The notes under the pieces were generated by a model. The model had not been told where the DNA came from, did no database searches, and was given only the letters and a program-made list of their open reading frames with translations. Source: Duodenibacillus intestinigallinarum (lineage in GTDB: Bacteria > Pseudomonadota > Gammaproteobacteria > Burkholderiales > Burkholderiaceae_F). Taken from it: a DNA stretch of 64,000 nt. Below, piece after piece: positions 34,016 to 43,169 of this stretch (position 1 is the first letter of the stretch; each line of letters opens with the position of its first letter). The DNA lies in the NCBI GenBank assembly GCA_019117105.1, contig DXAH01000084.1, positions 4,331 to 68,330 of the forward strand, given 5' to 3'. Made by a program: the position numbers and the translations under genes.

Positions 34016-34798
34016 TTAATGCAGCTGCACAGCGCGACACCAGGGCGTAAGCACCACTTCGGAAAGCCACACGGCAGCGTAGAGAAGCAGCCCGATGACG
34101 CTCATGCCGAGAATGCCGTTAAACATCGCCAGCGTATCGCCCACACCCCAGGCGTCCATGATGAGAAAGCCCAGCCCCGTGGTCGTAGCAAAGCTCTCGG
34201 CCAAAAAGAGAACGGCAACGGCCGTGCCGCAGGCGACCTTCAGACTTGTCAGAAACGACGGCAATGCCGCAGGCAAATAAACGTAACGGATTCGATCCCA
34301 GCGTCCCGCCCCCATACAAGTGATGGCCGTCTCATAGACGGGATCAAGCGAAAGCGCCGCCGCACGAACAATCACGATCATCTGATAGCCCGTCGTGAGC
34401 GCAATCAAAAGAACGCGGGAAGCGTCGCCCAGACCCAGAAAAAGAAAAAACACCGGCAACAACACGATTTTGGGCAACGGAAATGTCGTATAGACAAGCG
34501 GCGCGCCCAGCCAATCGGCCTTTTTGAGATGTCCGAGCAAAAGTCCCAGAAAAAGCGCGGGAATGGCACCGGCCGTAAGGCCGCAGATCAAACGCTTGAG
34601 ACTTACGATCATATGCCCGATATAAACGGGGTCAGCCAACGACTGGAAAAAGAGAAGAGCCGTCGTCACCGGAGAAGGCAGCAACGCTTCTCCTGCAGCG
34701 CGCGAAGCGACCTCCCACAGAAGTCCAATGAGAAAAAAAGCCAGCGTGTAGCGCAGCAGCAAAATAAGAGCGCCTCTTTGAAAAGTTCCTTCTCTCAT
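34016..34798 (-). CDS. ABC transporter permease, SsuC/TauC-like
   Basis: A 260-residue inner-membrane protein with about six spans of the binding-protein-dependent permease type. The cytoplasmic loop near residues 160-185 (TCMGAGRWDRIRYVYLPAALPSFLTSLK) is the EAA motif that docks on the ATPase. The ATG at 34798 follows GGTGAG and lies one base past the ATPase stop; a longer ATG start at 34813 lacks a ribosome site. It works with the ATPase and NMT1-like binding protein upstream. Substrate unknown; sulfonates, taurine or pyrimidines are typical for the family. Confidence 0.9.
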   Translation of the reverse strand: MREGTFQRGALILLLRYTLAFFLIGLLWEVASRAAGEALLPSPVTTALLFFQSLADPVYIGHMIVSLKRLICGLTAGAIPALFLGLLLGHLKKADWLGAPLVYTTFPLPKIVLLPVFFLFLGLGDASRVLLIALTTGYQMIVIVRAAALSLDPVYETAITCMGAGRWDRIRYVYLPAALPSFLTSLKVACGTAVAVLFLAESFATTTGLGFLIMDAWGVGDTLAMFNGILGMSVIGLLLYAAVWLSEVVLTPWCRAVQLH

Positions 34799-34799
34799 C

Positions 34800-35594
34800 T
34801 CACCACGCCCCATCGGTTAAATGCAGTTCCTGGCCCGCGCGAACCGCCGCCACGGCGTTGTGCAGGCGGCGCTGCACGGCATAGAAGGCATCCGTTCCGC
34901 GCACATCCACATTGGCGTCGTCCGTAAAGCTCGGATTGGCGCCGAAGGCGGCTACGCGCGATGGGCGTGCCCCCAGAAGCATGATGTGTTGGCCAAGATA
35001 AACGGCTTCACCGATGTCGTGCGTCACAAAGACCATCGTGCAAGGGTGACGTTCGCGCAGCTGTTTTAAGAAGTGCTGAAGATGTTCGCGCAAAACGGCG
35101 TCGAGCGCCGAAAACGGCTCGTCCATGAAAAGCACGTCGGGCTTGGCAATGAGCGCGCGACCGAGAGCCAGACGCTGGCGCTGTCCGCCCGAGAGCGCCG
35201 CAGGGAAGCGCCGCTCAAGGCCTTCGAGCTCAAGCTCGGCGAGCATTTCGCGCACGCGCTCGGCTATACCGTATTCCTTCTTGAGTTTCAAAGGCAAAGC
35301 CAGATTGCCCGCCACTGTGAGCCACGGGAAAAGCGCCAGATTCTGCCAGACAATGGCGTTGACGGGCTTGCCTGCACTCTCCGAGCTTCGGCACGACACG
35401 TCTCCCGCCACGGCAGGCAAAACCCCGGCAAGCGTCTGCAGCAGGGTGGTTTTGCCGCAGCCCGACTCGCCGATCACAGCCAGAGAACTGCCCGGCTGCA
35501 ATGTGAAGTTCACGCCCGATAGCAAGGCCTGTCCGCGGCGCCCCACGGACAAGTCCTTTGCTTGAAGCGCAAACAACGCGCGCTTATTTTCCAA
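34800..35594 (-). CDS. ABC transporter ATPase, SsuB/TauB-like
   Basis: A 264-residue nucleotide-binding subunit with Walker A GESGCGKT at 42-49, a Q-loop in VWQNLALFPWLTV, the signature LSGGQRQRLALGRAL, Walker B VLFMDEP and the H-loop in VFVTHD. The start is a TTG at 35594, well supported by AGGAGG ten bases upstream, and it overlaps the binding-protein stop. The C-terminal 60 residues follow the usual nitrate/sulfonate transporter layout. Confidence 0.93.
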   Translation of the reverse strand: MENKRALFALQAKDLSVGRRGQALLSGVNFTLQPGSSLAVIGESGCGKTTLLQTLAGVLPAVAGDVSCRSSESAGKPVNAIVWQNLALFPWLTVAGNLALPLKLKKEYGIAERVREMLAELELEGLERRFPAALSGGQRQRLALGRALIAKPDVLFMDEPFSALDAVLREHLQHFLKQLRERHPCTMVFVTHDIGEAVYLGQHIMLLGARPSRVAAFGANPSFTDDANVDVRGTDAFYAVQRRLHNAVAAVRAGQELHLTDGAW

Positions 35595-36534
35595 CGTAGA
35601 TGACCTCCTCGTAAGACGGCACTTTCTTGATCATGCCGCGCTGAAGCATCCATTGTCCCACACGCTTGACATCTTCGGCCGTCGGAAGCGGCGGCAGACC
35701 ATCTTCACGGCCGAAAAGCGAGAAGCGGACCATCTTGTAGTCCTTGGCCACGGGCTGCGGGATCAGACGCTTTTGCACCATGAGCGCACGGTACTTATCG
35801 GGTTCGGCTTCGATCTTGCGGGCGGCTTCGGCCACAGCCTTGCGGAAAGCCGTCACGGTCTTGTCGTCGAGATAGGGCTGGCGCAGCGCCACCACGGCAA
35901 GCGATTCATCAAGTTTCGTGTCGTCCCAAATCACGCGACCGCCCTTCTTTTCGACAACCGTCACAAGCGGTTCGGGCAAGAGCGCCGTTTCAATCTGGCC
36001 GCTCAAAAGCATCTGCAAGCGGATCGGAATCTGACGCACTTCCATGTTCTTGAGCGCCTCGGGCTTGACGCCGGCTGTTTCCTGCATTCGGGTGAGCAGA
36101 TAGTCGATGATAGTCGAAGCGCTCATCGCCGTGGGCGTAGCCTTCAGATCGTTCAGAGACTTGATCTTGTCGACGTGCTTGGGCGAAACCACCATGCCGA
36201 AGGCGCGCTGTGCGGGAGTGGTGTGCGTCGTGGTGATCACAACGGCCTGAGCCGCTCCCGTTTCGTTCTGCGTAAAGACATTCATCAGGTCACCGAAATG
36301 ACCGGCAAGCTGCCCGGCACGCATGGCAGCCCCCACTTCAAGCGCGCTCTTGAAAGGGACCGTCTGTACGTCAAGCCCTTCCTTCTTAAAGAGCCCTTCG
36401 TTGACAGCCACATCGAGCACGATGGAGTCGGCCGCGGGCAACGTGGCAATACGAAGCGTCTGCGCAGACACGCAGGCGCAGCCCGCACAAAGCAGGCTGC
36501 AGAGGATCGTTTTGAATGTCGATTGCATGTGCAT
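35584..36534 (-). CDS. Periplasmic substrate-binding protein, NMT1/SsuA-like
   Basis: A 316-residue exported binding protein. The signal peptide runs to about residue 24 (CVSA-QT), followed by TLRIATLPAADSIVLDVAVNEGLFKKEGLDVQTVPF, the typical opening of the NMT1/THI5 group that binds sulfonates, nitrate or thiamine precursors. It is followed by its ATPase and permease in overlapping arrangement. Two in-frame ATGs (36534 and 36528) are possible; neither has a good ribosome site. Ligand cannot be predicted. Confidence 0.88.
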   Translation of the reverse strand: MHMQSTFKTILCSLLCAGCACVSAQTLRIATLPAADSIVLDVAVNEGLFKKEGLDVQTVPFKSALEVGAAMRAGQLAGHFGDLMNVFTQNETGAAQAVVITTTHTTPAQRAFGMVVSPKHVDKIKSLNDLKATPTAMSASTIIDYLLTRMQETAGVKPEALKNMEVRQIPIRLQMLLSGQIETALLPEPLVTVVEKKGGRVIWDDTKLDESLAVVALRQPYLDDKTVTAFRKAVAEAARKIEAEPDKYRALMVQKRLIPQPVAKDYKMVRFSLFGREDGLPPLPTAEDVKRVGQWMLQRGMIKKVPSYEEVIYVGK

Positions 36535-36578
36535 GGTTGAATCTTTGTTTGTCAGATTGATCGGAGATGCTCTCAACG

Positions 36579-36605
36579 AAAAACCCCGTGCTTTTCGGCG
36601 CGGGG
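36579..36605 (-). terminator. Rho-independent terminator after the malic enzyme gene
   Basis: CCCCGTGC (36584-36591) pairs with GCGCGGGG (36598-36605) with one G-U pair. TTTTT follows on the minus strand, 32 bases after the malic enzyme stop. Confidence 0.85.
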
Positions 36606-36636
36606 CCCCTTCGCGTTAACCCGTAACTCTAAAGGA

Positions 36637-38289
36637 TTATTCGCCACAAACAAAGTGTGGGTCTTCGGGTGACCACATCGTGGCCTTCACGGCGGCCAGA
36701 ATGTCGGTCGGACGTTCAGCCTGTGCGAGTCCCTTGTTGTAGAGGTACGCGGCCACGGCAGCGGCAATCTCGGCCGACAGTTCGCGCACCTGGCTCAACG
36801 GCGGATACATCGAACCATTGTCAAGATCCGACTGGCTCACGAGCTCAGCCAAACGCTTGGCGGCCGTAAGGAACACGCCCGTCGGGATCATTGTCGGCTG
36901 AGCGATCACGCAGCCCAGGCCGATGCCCGGGAACACGTAGCTGTTGTTACCCTGACGCGGCACAAATGTCTTGCCTCCGCAGCTCACCGGAGCAAAAGGC
37001 GAACCGGAAGCGAAGATCGCGCGGCCTTCCGACCACTGATACGCTTCCGCGGCCGTGCATTCGGCCTTGGAGGTCGGATTGGAAAGTGCAAAGATGATCG
37101 GGCGTTCGTTCAGAGCGCTCATCTCTTCGATCACTTCCTTTGTAAACGTCTTGGGCTGAGCAGAAACGCCGATGATAGCCGTAGGCTTGAAGACCTTGAC
37201 GGCCTCAAGAAGATTGCCCGCGAGCGGCAGATCGTGCGCAAACGGCAACTTGTTGGCAGCAAGCGTGTCGGAACGACGCGAGCTCACCATGCCCTTGGAG
37301 TCAACCAGAGCGATGCGCTTCAAGGCTTCTTCGCGCGGCAGGCCTTCTTCGGCCATAGCGTCGGCAATCAGATGAGCAATGCCCGTTGCCGCCGACCCTG
37401 CCCCCAGGAAAAGCACGCGCTGTTCGGAGAGCTTTTCGCCCTTGACGCGCATGGCAGAGTACAGACCGGTAACAGACACCGAGGCCGTACCTTGAATGTC
37501 GTCGTTAAAGCACGGGATCTTGTCCTGCCAGCGTTCGAGCAGTTCAAAGGCGTGCGTGTTCTGGAAGTCCTCGAACTGGATCACCACATTGGGCCAGCGT
37601 TCGCGAGTGGCTTCAATGAATTCCTGCACCAGTGCGTAATACTCTTCGCCGTCGACTCGCTTTTGCTGCAAGCCAAGATAGAGCGGGTCGTTGAGGTAGT
37701 TTTCGTTGTTGGTGCCCACATCAAGCGTCACAGGCAGCACGTGCTGCGGGTTGATGCCGGCGCAAGCGGTGTAGAGCGCGAGCTTGCCAATGGGAATACC
37801 CATGCCGTTGATACCCAGGTCACCGAGACCCAGAATGCGCTGGCCGTCGGTCACCACGATCATCTCCACATTGTGCGTGGGCACGTTCTTGATGAGTTCG
37901 CGCACGCGACCGCGATCGTTGATTGAAACGTACAGACCGCGGGCATAGCGGAAGATATGGCTGAACTTCTGGCACGCTTCACCGACGGTGGGCGTGTAGA
38001 TGAGCGGCATGTATTCTTCGATGTTCTTGATCACCAGACGGAAGAAGGCGATTTCATCGGACGAATGGATGCCGTCCAAAATCAGGTACTTGCCCAGAGC
38101 CGTCGGCTGGGAGGCAATCACTTCCTCCAGGCGGCTGATCTGTTCCTGAACGCTCGAGACGCGAGGGGGCAGCAGGCCGCGCAGACCGTAGCGGTCGCGT
38201 TCTTCTTCGCTGAAGGTTGAGCACTTGTTAAACCAAGGATTGCGCAACAGACTCACGCCGCGCATTTCGCTATCACTGCAGTAGTTCAT
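36637..38289 (-). CDS. maeA: NAD-type malic enzyme
   Basis: Oxidatively decarboxylates malate to pyruvate. The 550-residue length is that of the SfcA/MaeA form, not the larger phosphotransacetylase fusion. Visible motifs are the catalytic tyrosine in LIYTPTVGEAC, FEDFQNTHAF and CFNDDIQGTASVSVTG around the metal site, and the nucleotide motif FLGAGSAATGIAH. NAD rather than NADP use is inferred from overall type. It is a single-gene unit bounded by terminators. It could tie the fumarate/malate pool handled by DcuC to pyruvate. Confidence 0.93.
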   Translation of the reverse strand: MNYCSDSEMRGVSLLRNPWFNKCSTFSEEERDRYGLRGLLPPRVSSVQEQISRLEEVIASQPTALGKYLILDGIHSSDEIAFFRLVIKNIEEYMPLIYTPTVGEACQKFSHIFRYARGLYVSINDRGRVRELIKNVPTHNVEMIVVTDGQRILGLGDLGINGMGIPIGKLALYTACAGINPQHVLPVTLDVGTNNENYLNDPLYLGLQQKRVDGEEYYALVQEFIEATRERWPNVVIQFEDFQNTHAFELLERWQDKIPCFNDDIQGTASVSVTGLYSAMRVKGEKLSEQRVLFLGAGSAATGIAHLIADAMAEEGLPREEALKRIALVDSKGMVSSRRSDTLAANKLPFAHDLPLAGNLLEAVKVFKPTAIIGVSAQPKTFTKEVIEEMSALNERPIIFALSNPTSKAECTAAEAYQWSEGRAIFASGSPFAPVSCGGKTFVPRQGNNSYVFPGIGLGCVIAQPTMIPTGVFLTAAKRLAELVSQSDLDNGSMYPPLSQVRELSAEIAAAVAAYLYNKGLAQAERPTDILAAVKATMWSPEDPHFVCGE

Positions 38290-38342
38290 TTTGTTCTCAG
38301 GCTCGAGGTTTTCGTTTTAAATCTGAAGGCGTCTTCAGGACA

Positions 38343-38368
38343 GGAAAAAGCCGCGCCCGAAGGGCGCC
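38343..38368 (-). terminator. Terminator between cpoB and the malic enzyme gene
   Basis: GCGCCC (38353-38358) and GGGCGC (38362-38367) form a tight stem, then GGCTTTTTCC follows on the minus strand. It lies about 210 bases after the cpoB stop. The rest of 38290-38578 shows no gene and presumably holds the malic enzyme promoter. Confidence 0.65.
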
Positions 38369-38578
38369 ATTCCTGTGCAGTCGGCAATTCAATCAGGCAA
38401 GAAACAGAGCTCGGCAAAACCTTTCAAGCCTATTTTTGCCGACTCCTTTGTCGATTGTATCTCAGCTATGGTGCGAAAATACCGACTCACTGCGCCCGAA
38501 ACGCAACGAAAAGCAAATGGGCGCACGAGAACCTTCCTCCCGTGCACCCATCGGCGGAGTCTCCTATCGAGGCTTGCC

Positions 38579-39313
38579 TTACTTCTTCTTTTTGGCGTTA
38601 AGGCTCTTGAGTCGCTCCTGGGCCACCTTGGCTGCCGGCGCGTCCTTATGCTCCTTGATGATTTTCTGAAGCGTCTTGGAAGCGTTGGTGCGTTGTCCGA
38701 GGCCCACTTCGGCCGCGGCCTTCGTCAGCAACGCATCCGGCACGCGAGCATCCTTCGGAAACTCTTTCAGAAGCTTGTTTTCGACTTCAAGCGCCTGCTT
38801 GAGTTCACCCGAAGCGTAAAGCGAATTACCAAGCCAGAAAAGCGCGGCGGGCATGTAACCGGTCTGCGGATAATTGGCGGTGAGCGTTCTTAAAAGCGCC
38901 TCGCTTTCCTCATACTTGCCCTGGGAAAAGGACGATACGGCAAGCGTATAGAGACGGCGTTCCTCAGCCGAAACGCGCACGGTACGCCCGTCGAGCTCCA
39001 CGTCAGCGGGTTCAAGTTCGGCCATACGCTTGTCCAGATCGGTGTACAGATCGCGATTGGAGCGCTGCTCCAGCGTGAGTTGGTTGGAGAGCTCTTCGAC
39101 GCGGCCGATCAAGCGAGCGTTTTGTTCGCGCAGCGCTTCGATCTGGTTTTGCAACATCAACTGCGCGTTTTGAGCCGCCTCCACCTTTTCGCGCAAATCA
39201 AGAATAGCCTTGCGGGCTTCATCATCGCCGAACAAGGCGTGCGCAGGCAAAGAGGCCGCGAGCATTACCGGCGCAATCACCAGAGAGGCCAACCAATTTT
39301 TCTTCATCAGCAT
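38579..39313 (-). CDS. cpoB: Cell division coordinator CpoB (YbgF)
   Basis: A 244-residue periplasmic protein linking Tol-Pal constriction with peptidoglycan synthesis. It has a signal peptide to about 26 (PAHA-LF), a coiled coil at about 30-100 (EKVEAAQNAQ...LREQNARLIGRVEELSNQL), and C-terminal TPRs (LYTLAVSSFSQGKYEESE; ALFWLGNSLYASGELKQAL) ending in a lysine tail. It follows pal by 18 bases in the tolB-pal-cpoB block. Start by ATG 39313 or the third codon ATG; both keep the signal. Confidence 0.94.
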   Translation of the reverse strand: MLMKKNWLASLVIAPVMLAASLPAHALFGDDEARKAILDLREKVEAAQNAQLMLQNQIEALREQNARLIGRVEELSNQLTLEQRSNRDLYTDLDKRMAELEPADVELDGRTVRVSAEERRLYTLAVSSFSQGKYEESEALLRTLTANYPQTGYMPAALFWLGNSLYASGELKQALEVENKLLKEFPKDARVPDALLTKAAAEVGLGQRTNASKTLQKIIKEHKDAPAAKVAQERLKSLNAKKKK

Positions 39314-39331
39314 GAACGGATCCGTCGGTGA

Positions 39332-39823
39332 TTAACGATAGACGATGTCGGCACGACGGTTCTGCGCCCAAGCTTCTTCCGTGTCACCCAGGGCGCGAGG
39401 CTTTTCACGGCCGAAGCTCACGGCTTCAATGCGCGAGGCGGGCACGCCCAAGAGCTGCAAACGCTGCTTGACAGCTTCGCTGCGCTTCTGGCCGAGAGCG
39501 AGGTTGTATTCACGGCTTCCGCGGTTGTCGGTGTTGCCTTCCACCGTCACGTGACGCGACGGATTGGCCATCAGGTTGCGGGCGTGGGTTTCGACCACCG
39601 GCATGAATTCGGGCTTGACGGTGTAACTGTCGAAGTCAAAGTAAACGGCGTTGCTGTCGAGAGCGGCGCCGGAAGCCGAGCGATGCTTCGCGGCGGCATC
39701 GTCCTGTGTGGTACCGGCCTTGGCGGATTCGTCAAGAGGCACACTCGAACAGCCTGCCAGAAGCATGCTGGCGGCAACAAGACCCAAGGCGCAACCGCGG
39801 ATGGCGATCTTAGAGAACTGCAT
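39332..39823 (-). CDS. pal: Peptidoglycan-associated lipoprotein Pal
   Basis: Outer-membrane lipoprotein that binds peptidoglycan and TolB. The 163-residue precursor has the lipobox LAGC with Cys25 and an OmpA-like domain from about 65: VYFDFDSYTVKPE, VTVEGNTDNRGSREYNLALGQKRS, with the diaminopimelate-binding Asp and Arg in that stretch. The ATG at 39823 is chosen over a long upstream extension because it starts the lipoprotein signal. It follows tolB by 53 bases. Confidence 0.96.
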   Translation of the reverse strand: MQFSKIAIRGCALGLVAASMLLAGCSSVPLDESAKAGTTQDDAAAKHRSASGAALDSNAVYFDFDSYTVKPEFMPVVETHARNLMANPSRHVTVEGNTDNRGSREYNLALGQKRSEAVKQRLQLLGVPASRIEAVSFGREKPRALGDTEEAWAQNRRADIVYR

Positions 39824-39876
39824 GATGCGTTTGTCTCCGAAAAAAGTGTCTAAAAAATGTCCGTCTTCACAATTCA

Positions 39877-41178
39877 TCAGTCGAGCAACGGCCCCCACGT
39901 CGGCTCGCGGATGTCGCCGGCCGATGCGGTAAGCCAGGCCGAAACGGCTCCGTCGGTGCTCACGGTGCCGAGCACGCCCTTCTTGTTGCGTTCGCTCGCA
40001 TAGCAGATGATGCGGCCGTTTGGCGAGAAGCACGGACTTTCGTCGAATTCGTTTCCGGTGAGAATGCGTTCCTGACCGGTCTGCAAATCCATGATAGCAA
40101 TGCGGAAGCGCCCGTTGGAGCGGGTCACGTAGCTGATTTCCGTTCCCTGCGGATTGAGCGCGGGGCTCACCGCATAGTTGCCGTTGAAGGTCACGCGTTG
40201 CGCGGAGCCTCCTGCCAGAGGCTGACGATAGATCTGCGGACTGCCCCCTCGGTCGCTCGTAAAGTACAGATACTGACCGTCGGGAGAGAACACGGGTTCA
40301 GTATCGATAGCCAGACTCTTGGAGAAACGCTGAACTCCCGAACCGTCCGTGTTGATCAAGAAGATCTGTGTATAACCGTCGCGCGAAAGCGCCACAGCAA
40401 GTTTCTTACCGTCGTGACTGAACGCCGGCGCCGAATTGTTGCCGCGGAAATTGGCCACGACACGGCGCTGACCGGTGGCAACCGTATGCACGTACACCAC
40501 AGGTTTGCGCGCCTCAAAGCTCACGTAGGCAAGCTGCTTGCCGTCAGGCGACCAGGCGGGCGAAATGATCGGCTCCTTGCTCTTTAAGGCAGGCAGCGCG
40601 TTGGCGCCGTCGCTGTCGGCAACGATCAGCTCGTAGCTCTGCTTGGAGTGCTGCACAACGTACGCTAGGCGAGAAGCAAACAAGCCGCCCAGGCCCGTGA
40701 GCTTGTCGTATATGCGATCGGCAATGCGGTGACTCACCATGCGAAGCTGACGGTCTCCCGCAAGAGCGTACCATTCGTCGATCTGAGAGCCCGCCACCAC
40801 GTCAAAAAGACGGAAGCGGATATCCCAGCGTCCGTCAGCGAGCTTCACAAGAGACCCCGTGGCAAGAATGTTGGCCTTTTTCTCCGTCCAGCGTTCAAAC
40901 TGCGGACGCAGGCTCGTTTCAAGCGAGGCCTCAGCAGCCGAATCGGTGATGATTTGAAAGGCCCCCGTGCGTGCCAGATCGGCGCTGACAACCTGCATCA
41001 GATCTATGCCCGTCTCGGCCGACCCGTTGAAGCGTTCGAGCGCAAGCGGAATGCGGTTAGCACCCACGCCCGTGATTTCGATGCGCAGTTGCGCCCAGGC
41101 AGGAAGCGAGGAAAGGCCGCCCGCAGCGACTGCGGCAGCCATCAGACTTCTTCTGGAAAAAGAAACGTCAGAGTTCAT
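39877..41178 (-). CDS. tolB: Tol-Pal system protein TolB
   Basis: Periplasmic protein that shuttles between TolA/OmpF and Pal. The 433-residue precursor has an N-terminal domain and a six-bladed beta-propeller with repeats such as PAWSPDGKQLAYVS, PAFSHDGKKLAVAL and PVFSPDGQYLYFTS. The signal contains SRRSLM at 8-13, a twin-arginine-like pattern, so export may be by Tat rather than Sec. It begins the tolB-pal-cpoB run. tolQRA are not upstream; purH is. Confidence 0.96.
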   Translation of the reverse strand: MNSDVSFSRRSLMAAAVAAGGLSSLPAWAQLRIEITGVGANRIPLALERFNGSAETGIDLMQVVSADLARTGAFQIITDSAAEASLETSLRPQFERWTEKKANILATGSLVKLADGRWDIRFRLFDVVAGSQIDEWYALAGDRQLRMVSHRIADRIYDKLTGLGGLFASRLAYVVQHSKQSYELIVADSDGANALPALKSKEPIISPAWSPDGKQLAYVSFEARKPVVYVHTVATGQRRVVANFRGNNSAPAFSHDGKKLAVALSRDGYTQIFLINTDGSGVQRFSKSLAIDTEPVFSPDGQYLYFTSDRGGSPQIYRQPLAGGSAQRVTFNGNYAVSPALNPQGTEISYVTRSNGRFRIAIMDLQTGQERILTGNEFDESPCFSPNGRIICYASERNKKGVLGTVSTDGAVSAWLTASAGDIREPTWGPLLD

Positions 41179-41285
41179 TGTTCGTTTTTTCGTCCGGCCG
41201 AGCCGGCTGTTTTACCAGCAAGCCCGGCCTTCTTTGAAGATCGGGAAAAAGTGAAACAGCCTCCCTTTTCCCGCAATCTGATTTT

Positions 41286-42842
41286 TTAGTGACGGAAGTG
41301 GCGTTCGCCGGTAAAGACCATCACGATGCCGCGTTCGTCAGCAGCAGCGATCACTTCGTCGTCGCGGATCGAGCCGCCCGGCTGGATCACGCAGGTGGCA
41401 CCCTGATCGACGATGACGTCAAGACCGTCGCGGAACGGGAAGAACGCGTCGGAAGCTGCGGCACTGCCCGCCAGAGACAGACCGGATTCGGCAGCCTTGA
41501 TGGCGGCGATGCGGGCCGAGTCGACACGGCTCATCTGGCCGGCGCCCACGCCGAGCGTCATACCGTCGTGCGCATAGACGATTGTGTTGGACTTCACGAA
41601 GCGAGCGACGTTCCAAGCGAACATCATATCGGCGATCTGAGCCGAAGTGGGCTGCTTCTTGGTGACGACCTTCAAGGCGGATTCCGGACAGATGCGATTA
41701 TCGAGCGTCTGGACCAAAAGGCCGCCGCCCACGCGCTTGAATTCAAAGTCGTTGTGCGCGTCGCCGGCAGCAACCGTAAGCACGCGCAGGTTCTTCTTGG
41801 CCTCAAAGACGGCAAGAGCCTCGCGAGTGAATTCGGGAGCGATCACCACTTCGGCGAACTGGCCGGTAATGGCGCGAGCCGTGGCTTCATCAACCGGACG
41901 GTTGAAGGCGATGATGCCGCCGAAGGCGCTCTTGGGATCGGTGCGGAAGGCCTTCTGATAGGTTTCAAGGGCATTGCTGCCGATGGCAGCGCCGCAGGGA
42001 TTGGCGTGCTTGATGATCACGCAGGCAGGCGTTTCGAAGCTTCGAACGGCTTCCCAGGCAGCGTCCGAGTCGGCGATGTTGTTGTAGGACAGCTCCTTGC
42101 CCTGATGCTGATGGAAACCTGCAAGCAGACCGGGAGCCACGATGTGTTCGCGGTAGAAGGCGGCCTTCTGGTGCGGATTTTCGCCGTAACGCATGTCCTG
42201 AGCCTTGATCCACTGACGGTTGAAGACGTCCGGGAAGGCCTTGGTGCGTTCCTTATTCTCATCCAAGCTCGTGAGGTAGTTGGTGATGGCTCCGTCGTAG
42301 CGAGCGGTGTGTGCGAAGACCTTCTTGGCAAGCGCCAGACGCGTGTCGGCGGAAACTTCGCCCTTTTCGTTGATTTCAGCCAGAACGCGGTCATAGTCGG
42401 TCGGATCGACGATCACGGCGACAGATTCGTGGTTTTTCGCAGCGGCGCGGATCATCGTCGGTCCGCCGATGTCAATGTTTTCGATAGCCAGTTCAAACGT
42501 GCAGTCCGGACGGGCGATCGTCTGTTCGAACGGGTAGAGGTTCACGCAGACGATGTCGATCGGGTCGATGCCGTGATCGGCAATGGCCTTCATGTGTTCG
42601 GGCACGGGACGGCGAGCAAGAATGCCGGCGTGGATGTGCGGATCGAGCGTCTTCACGCGGCCGTCGAGCATTTCCGGAAAGCCCGTGTAGTCAGCCACTT
42701 CCTGGCAGGGCACGCCCTGTTCGGCCAAAAGCTTGGCCGTACCGCCCGTCGACAGAATGTGGTAACCCGCAGCCACGAGTCCCTTGGCAAAATCCACGAC
42801 ACCCGTTTTGTCGGAAACACTGATCAATGCTTGTTTGCGCAT
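41286..42842 (-). CDS. purH: Bifunctional AICAR transformylase/IMP cyclohydrolase
   Basis: Catalyses the last two steps of IMP synthesis. The 518-residue chain begins with the IMP cyclohydrolase (MGS-like) domain (MRKQALISVSDKTGVVDFAKGL, then LSTGGTAKLL, LDGRVKTLDPHIHAGIL). The AICAR formyltransferase domain begins near 200 (MRYGENPHQKAAFY) and holds KHANPCGAA and the closing DAFFPFRDG. Length and order are standard. It follows fis by 16 bases, forming dusB-fis-purH, and uses GAGGAAAAACT before its ATG. Confidence 0.97.
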   Translation of the reverse strand: MRKQALISVSDKTGVVDFAKGLVAAGYHILSTGGTAKLLAEQGVPCQEVADYTGFPEMLDGRVKTLDPHIHAGILARRPVPEHMKAIADHGIDPIDIVCVNLYPFEQTIARPDCTFELAIENIDIGGPTMIRAAAKNHESVAVIVDPTDYDRVLAEINEKGEVSADTRLALAKKVFAHTARYDGAITNYLTSLDENKERTKAFPDVFNRQWIKAQDMRYGENPHQKAAFYREHIVAPGLLAGFHQHQGKELSYNNIADSDAAWEAVRSFETPACVIIKHANPCGAAIGSNALETYQKAFRTDPKSAFGGIIAFNRPVDEATARAITGQFAEVVIAPEFTREALAVFEAKKNLRVLTVAAGDAHNDFEFKRVGGGLLVQTLDNRICPESALKVVTKKQPTSAQIADMMFAWNVARFVKSNTIVYAHDGMTLGVGAGQMSRVDSARIAAIKAAESGLSLAGSAAASDAFFPFRDGLDVIVDQGATCVIQPGGSIRDDEVIAAADERGIVMVFTGERHFRH

Positions 42843-42858
42843 AGTTTTTCCTCTAATT

Positions 42859-43167
42859 TCAAAGTCCTGAGGCCGGAAACCCGTGCATGACGAGTTTCTT
42901 TCTCAGCGTATTTCGGTTAATTCCCAAAAGCGTTGCGGCAGCGCGCTGATTGCCGTTCGTTCTTTGCATCGCCCATTCGAGCAACGGACGTTCAGCGGCT
43001 TGCGTAATCATTTCGTAAAGCGGCAGTCCGCGCACTCCCTCAAGGTCGCGCAGATAGCTTTCGACGCGATACACCACGAGTTCATTGAACGCATCGTTGG
43101 CAGTCACCCCGGGCTGCAGAATGCTCTCAAGGTCCTGCGTCTTGGTGTTGTCAGTTGCGTTCTTCAT
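42859..43167 (-). CDS. fis: Fis-family DNA-binding protein
   Basis: A 102-residue nucleoid protein and transcription regulator. The C-terminal helix-turn-helix is at 72-92 (GNQRAAATLLGINRNTLRKKL), the Fis/NtrC-type HTH. The N-terminal part supplies dimerisation and hairpin-arm residues. It starts two bases after dusB, the classic dusB-fis pair, and is followed by purH. The long acidic N-terminus is typical of betaproteobacterial Fis. Confidence 0.94.
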   Translation of the reverse strand: MKNATDNTKTQDLESILQPGVTANDAFNELVVYRVESYLRDLEGVRGLPLYEMITQAAERPLLEWAMQRTNGNQRAAATLLGINRNTLRKKLVMHGFPASGL

Positions 43168-43169
43168 GG

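Noticed and set aside
41242..41273. CGGGAAAA/TTTTCCCG hairpin after purH as a terminator
   Set aside because: The stem is half A-T, there is no T run after it on the minus strand, and tolB follows closely in the same direction.
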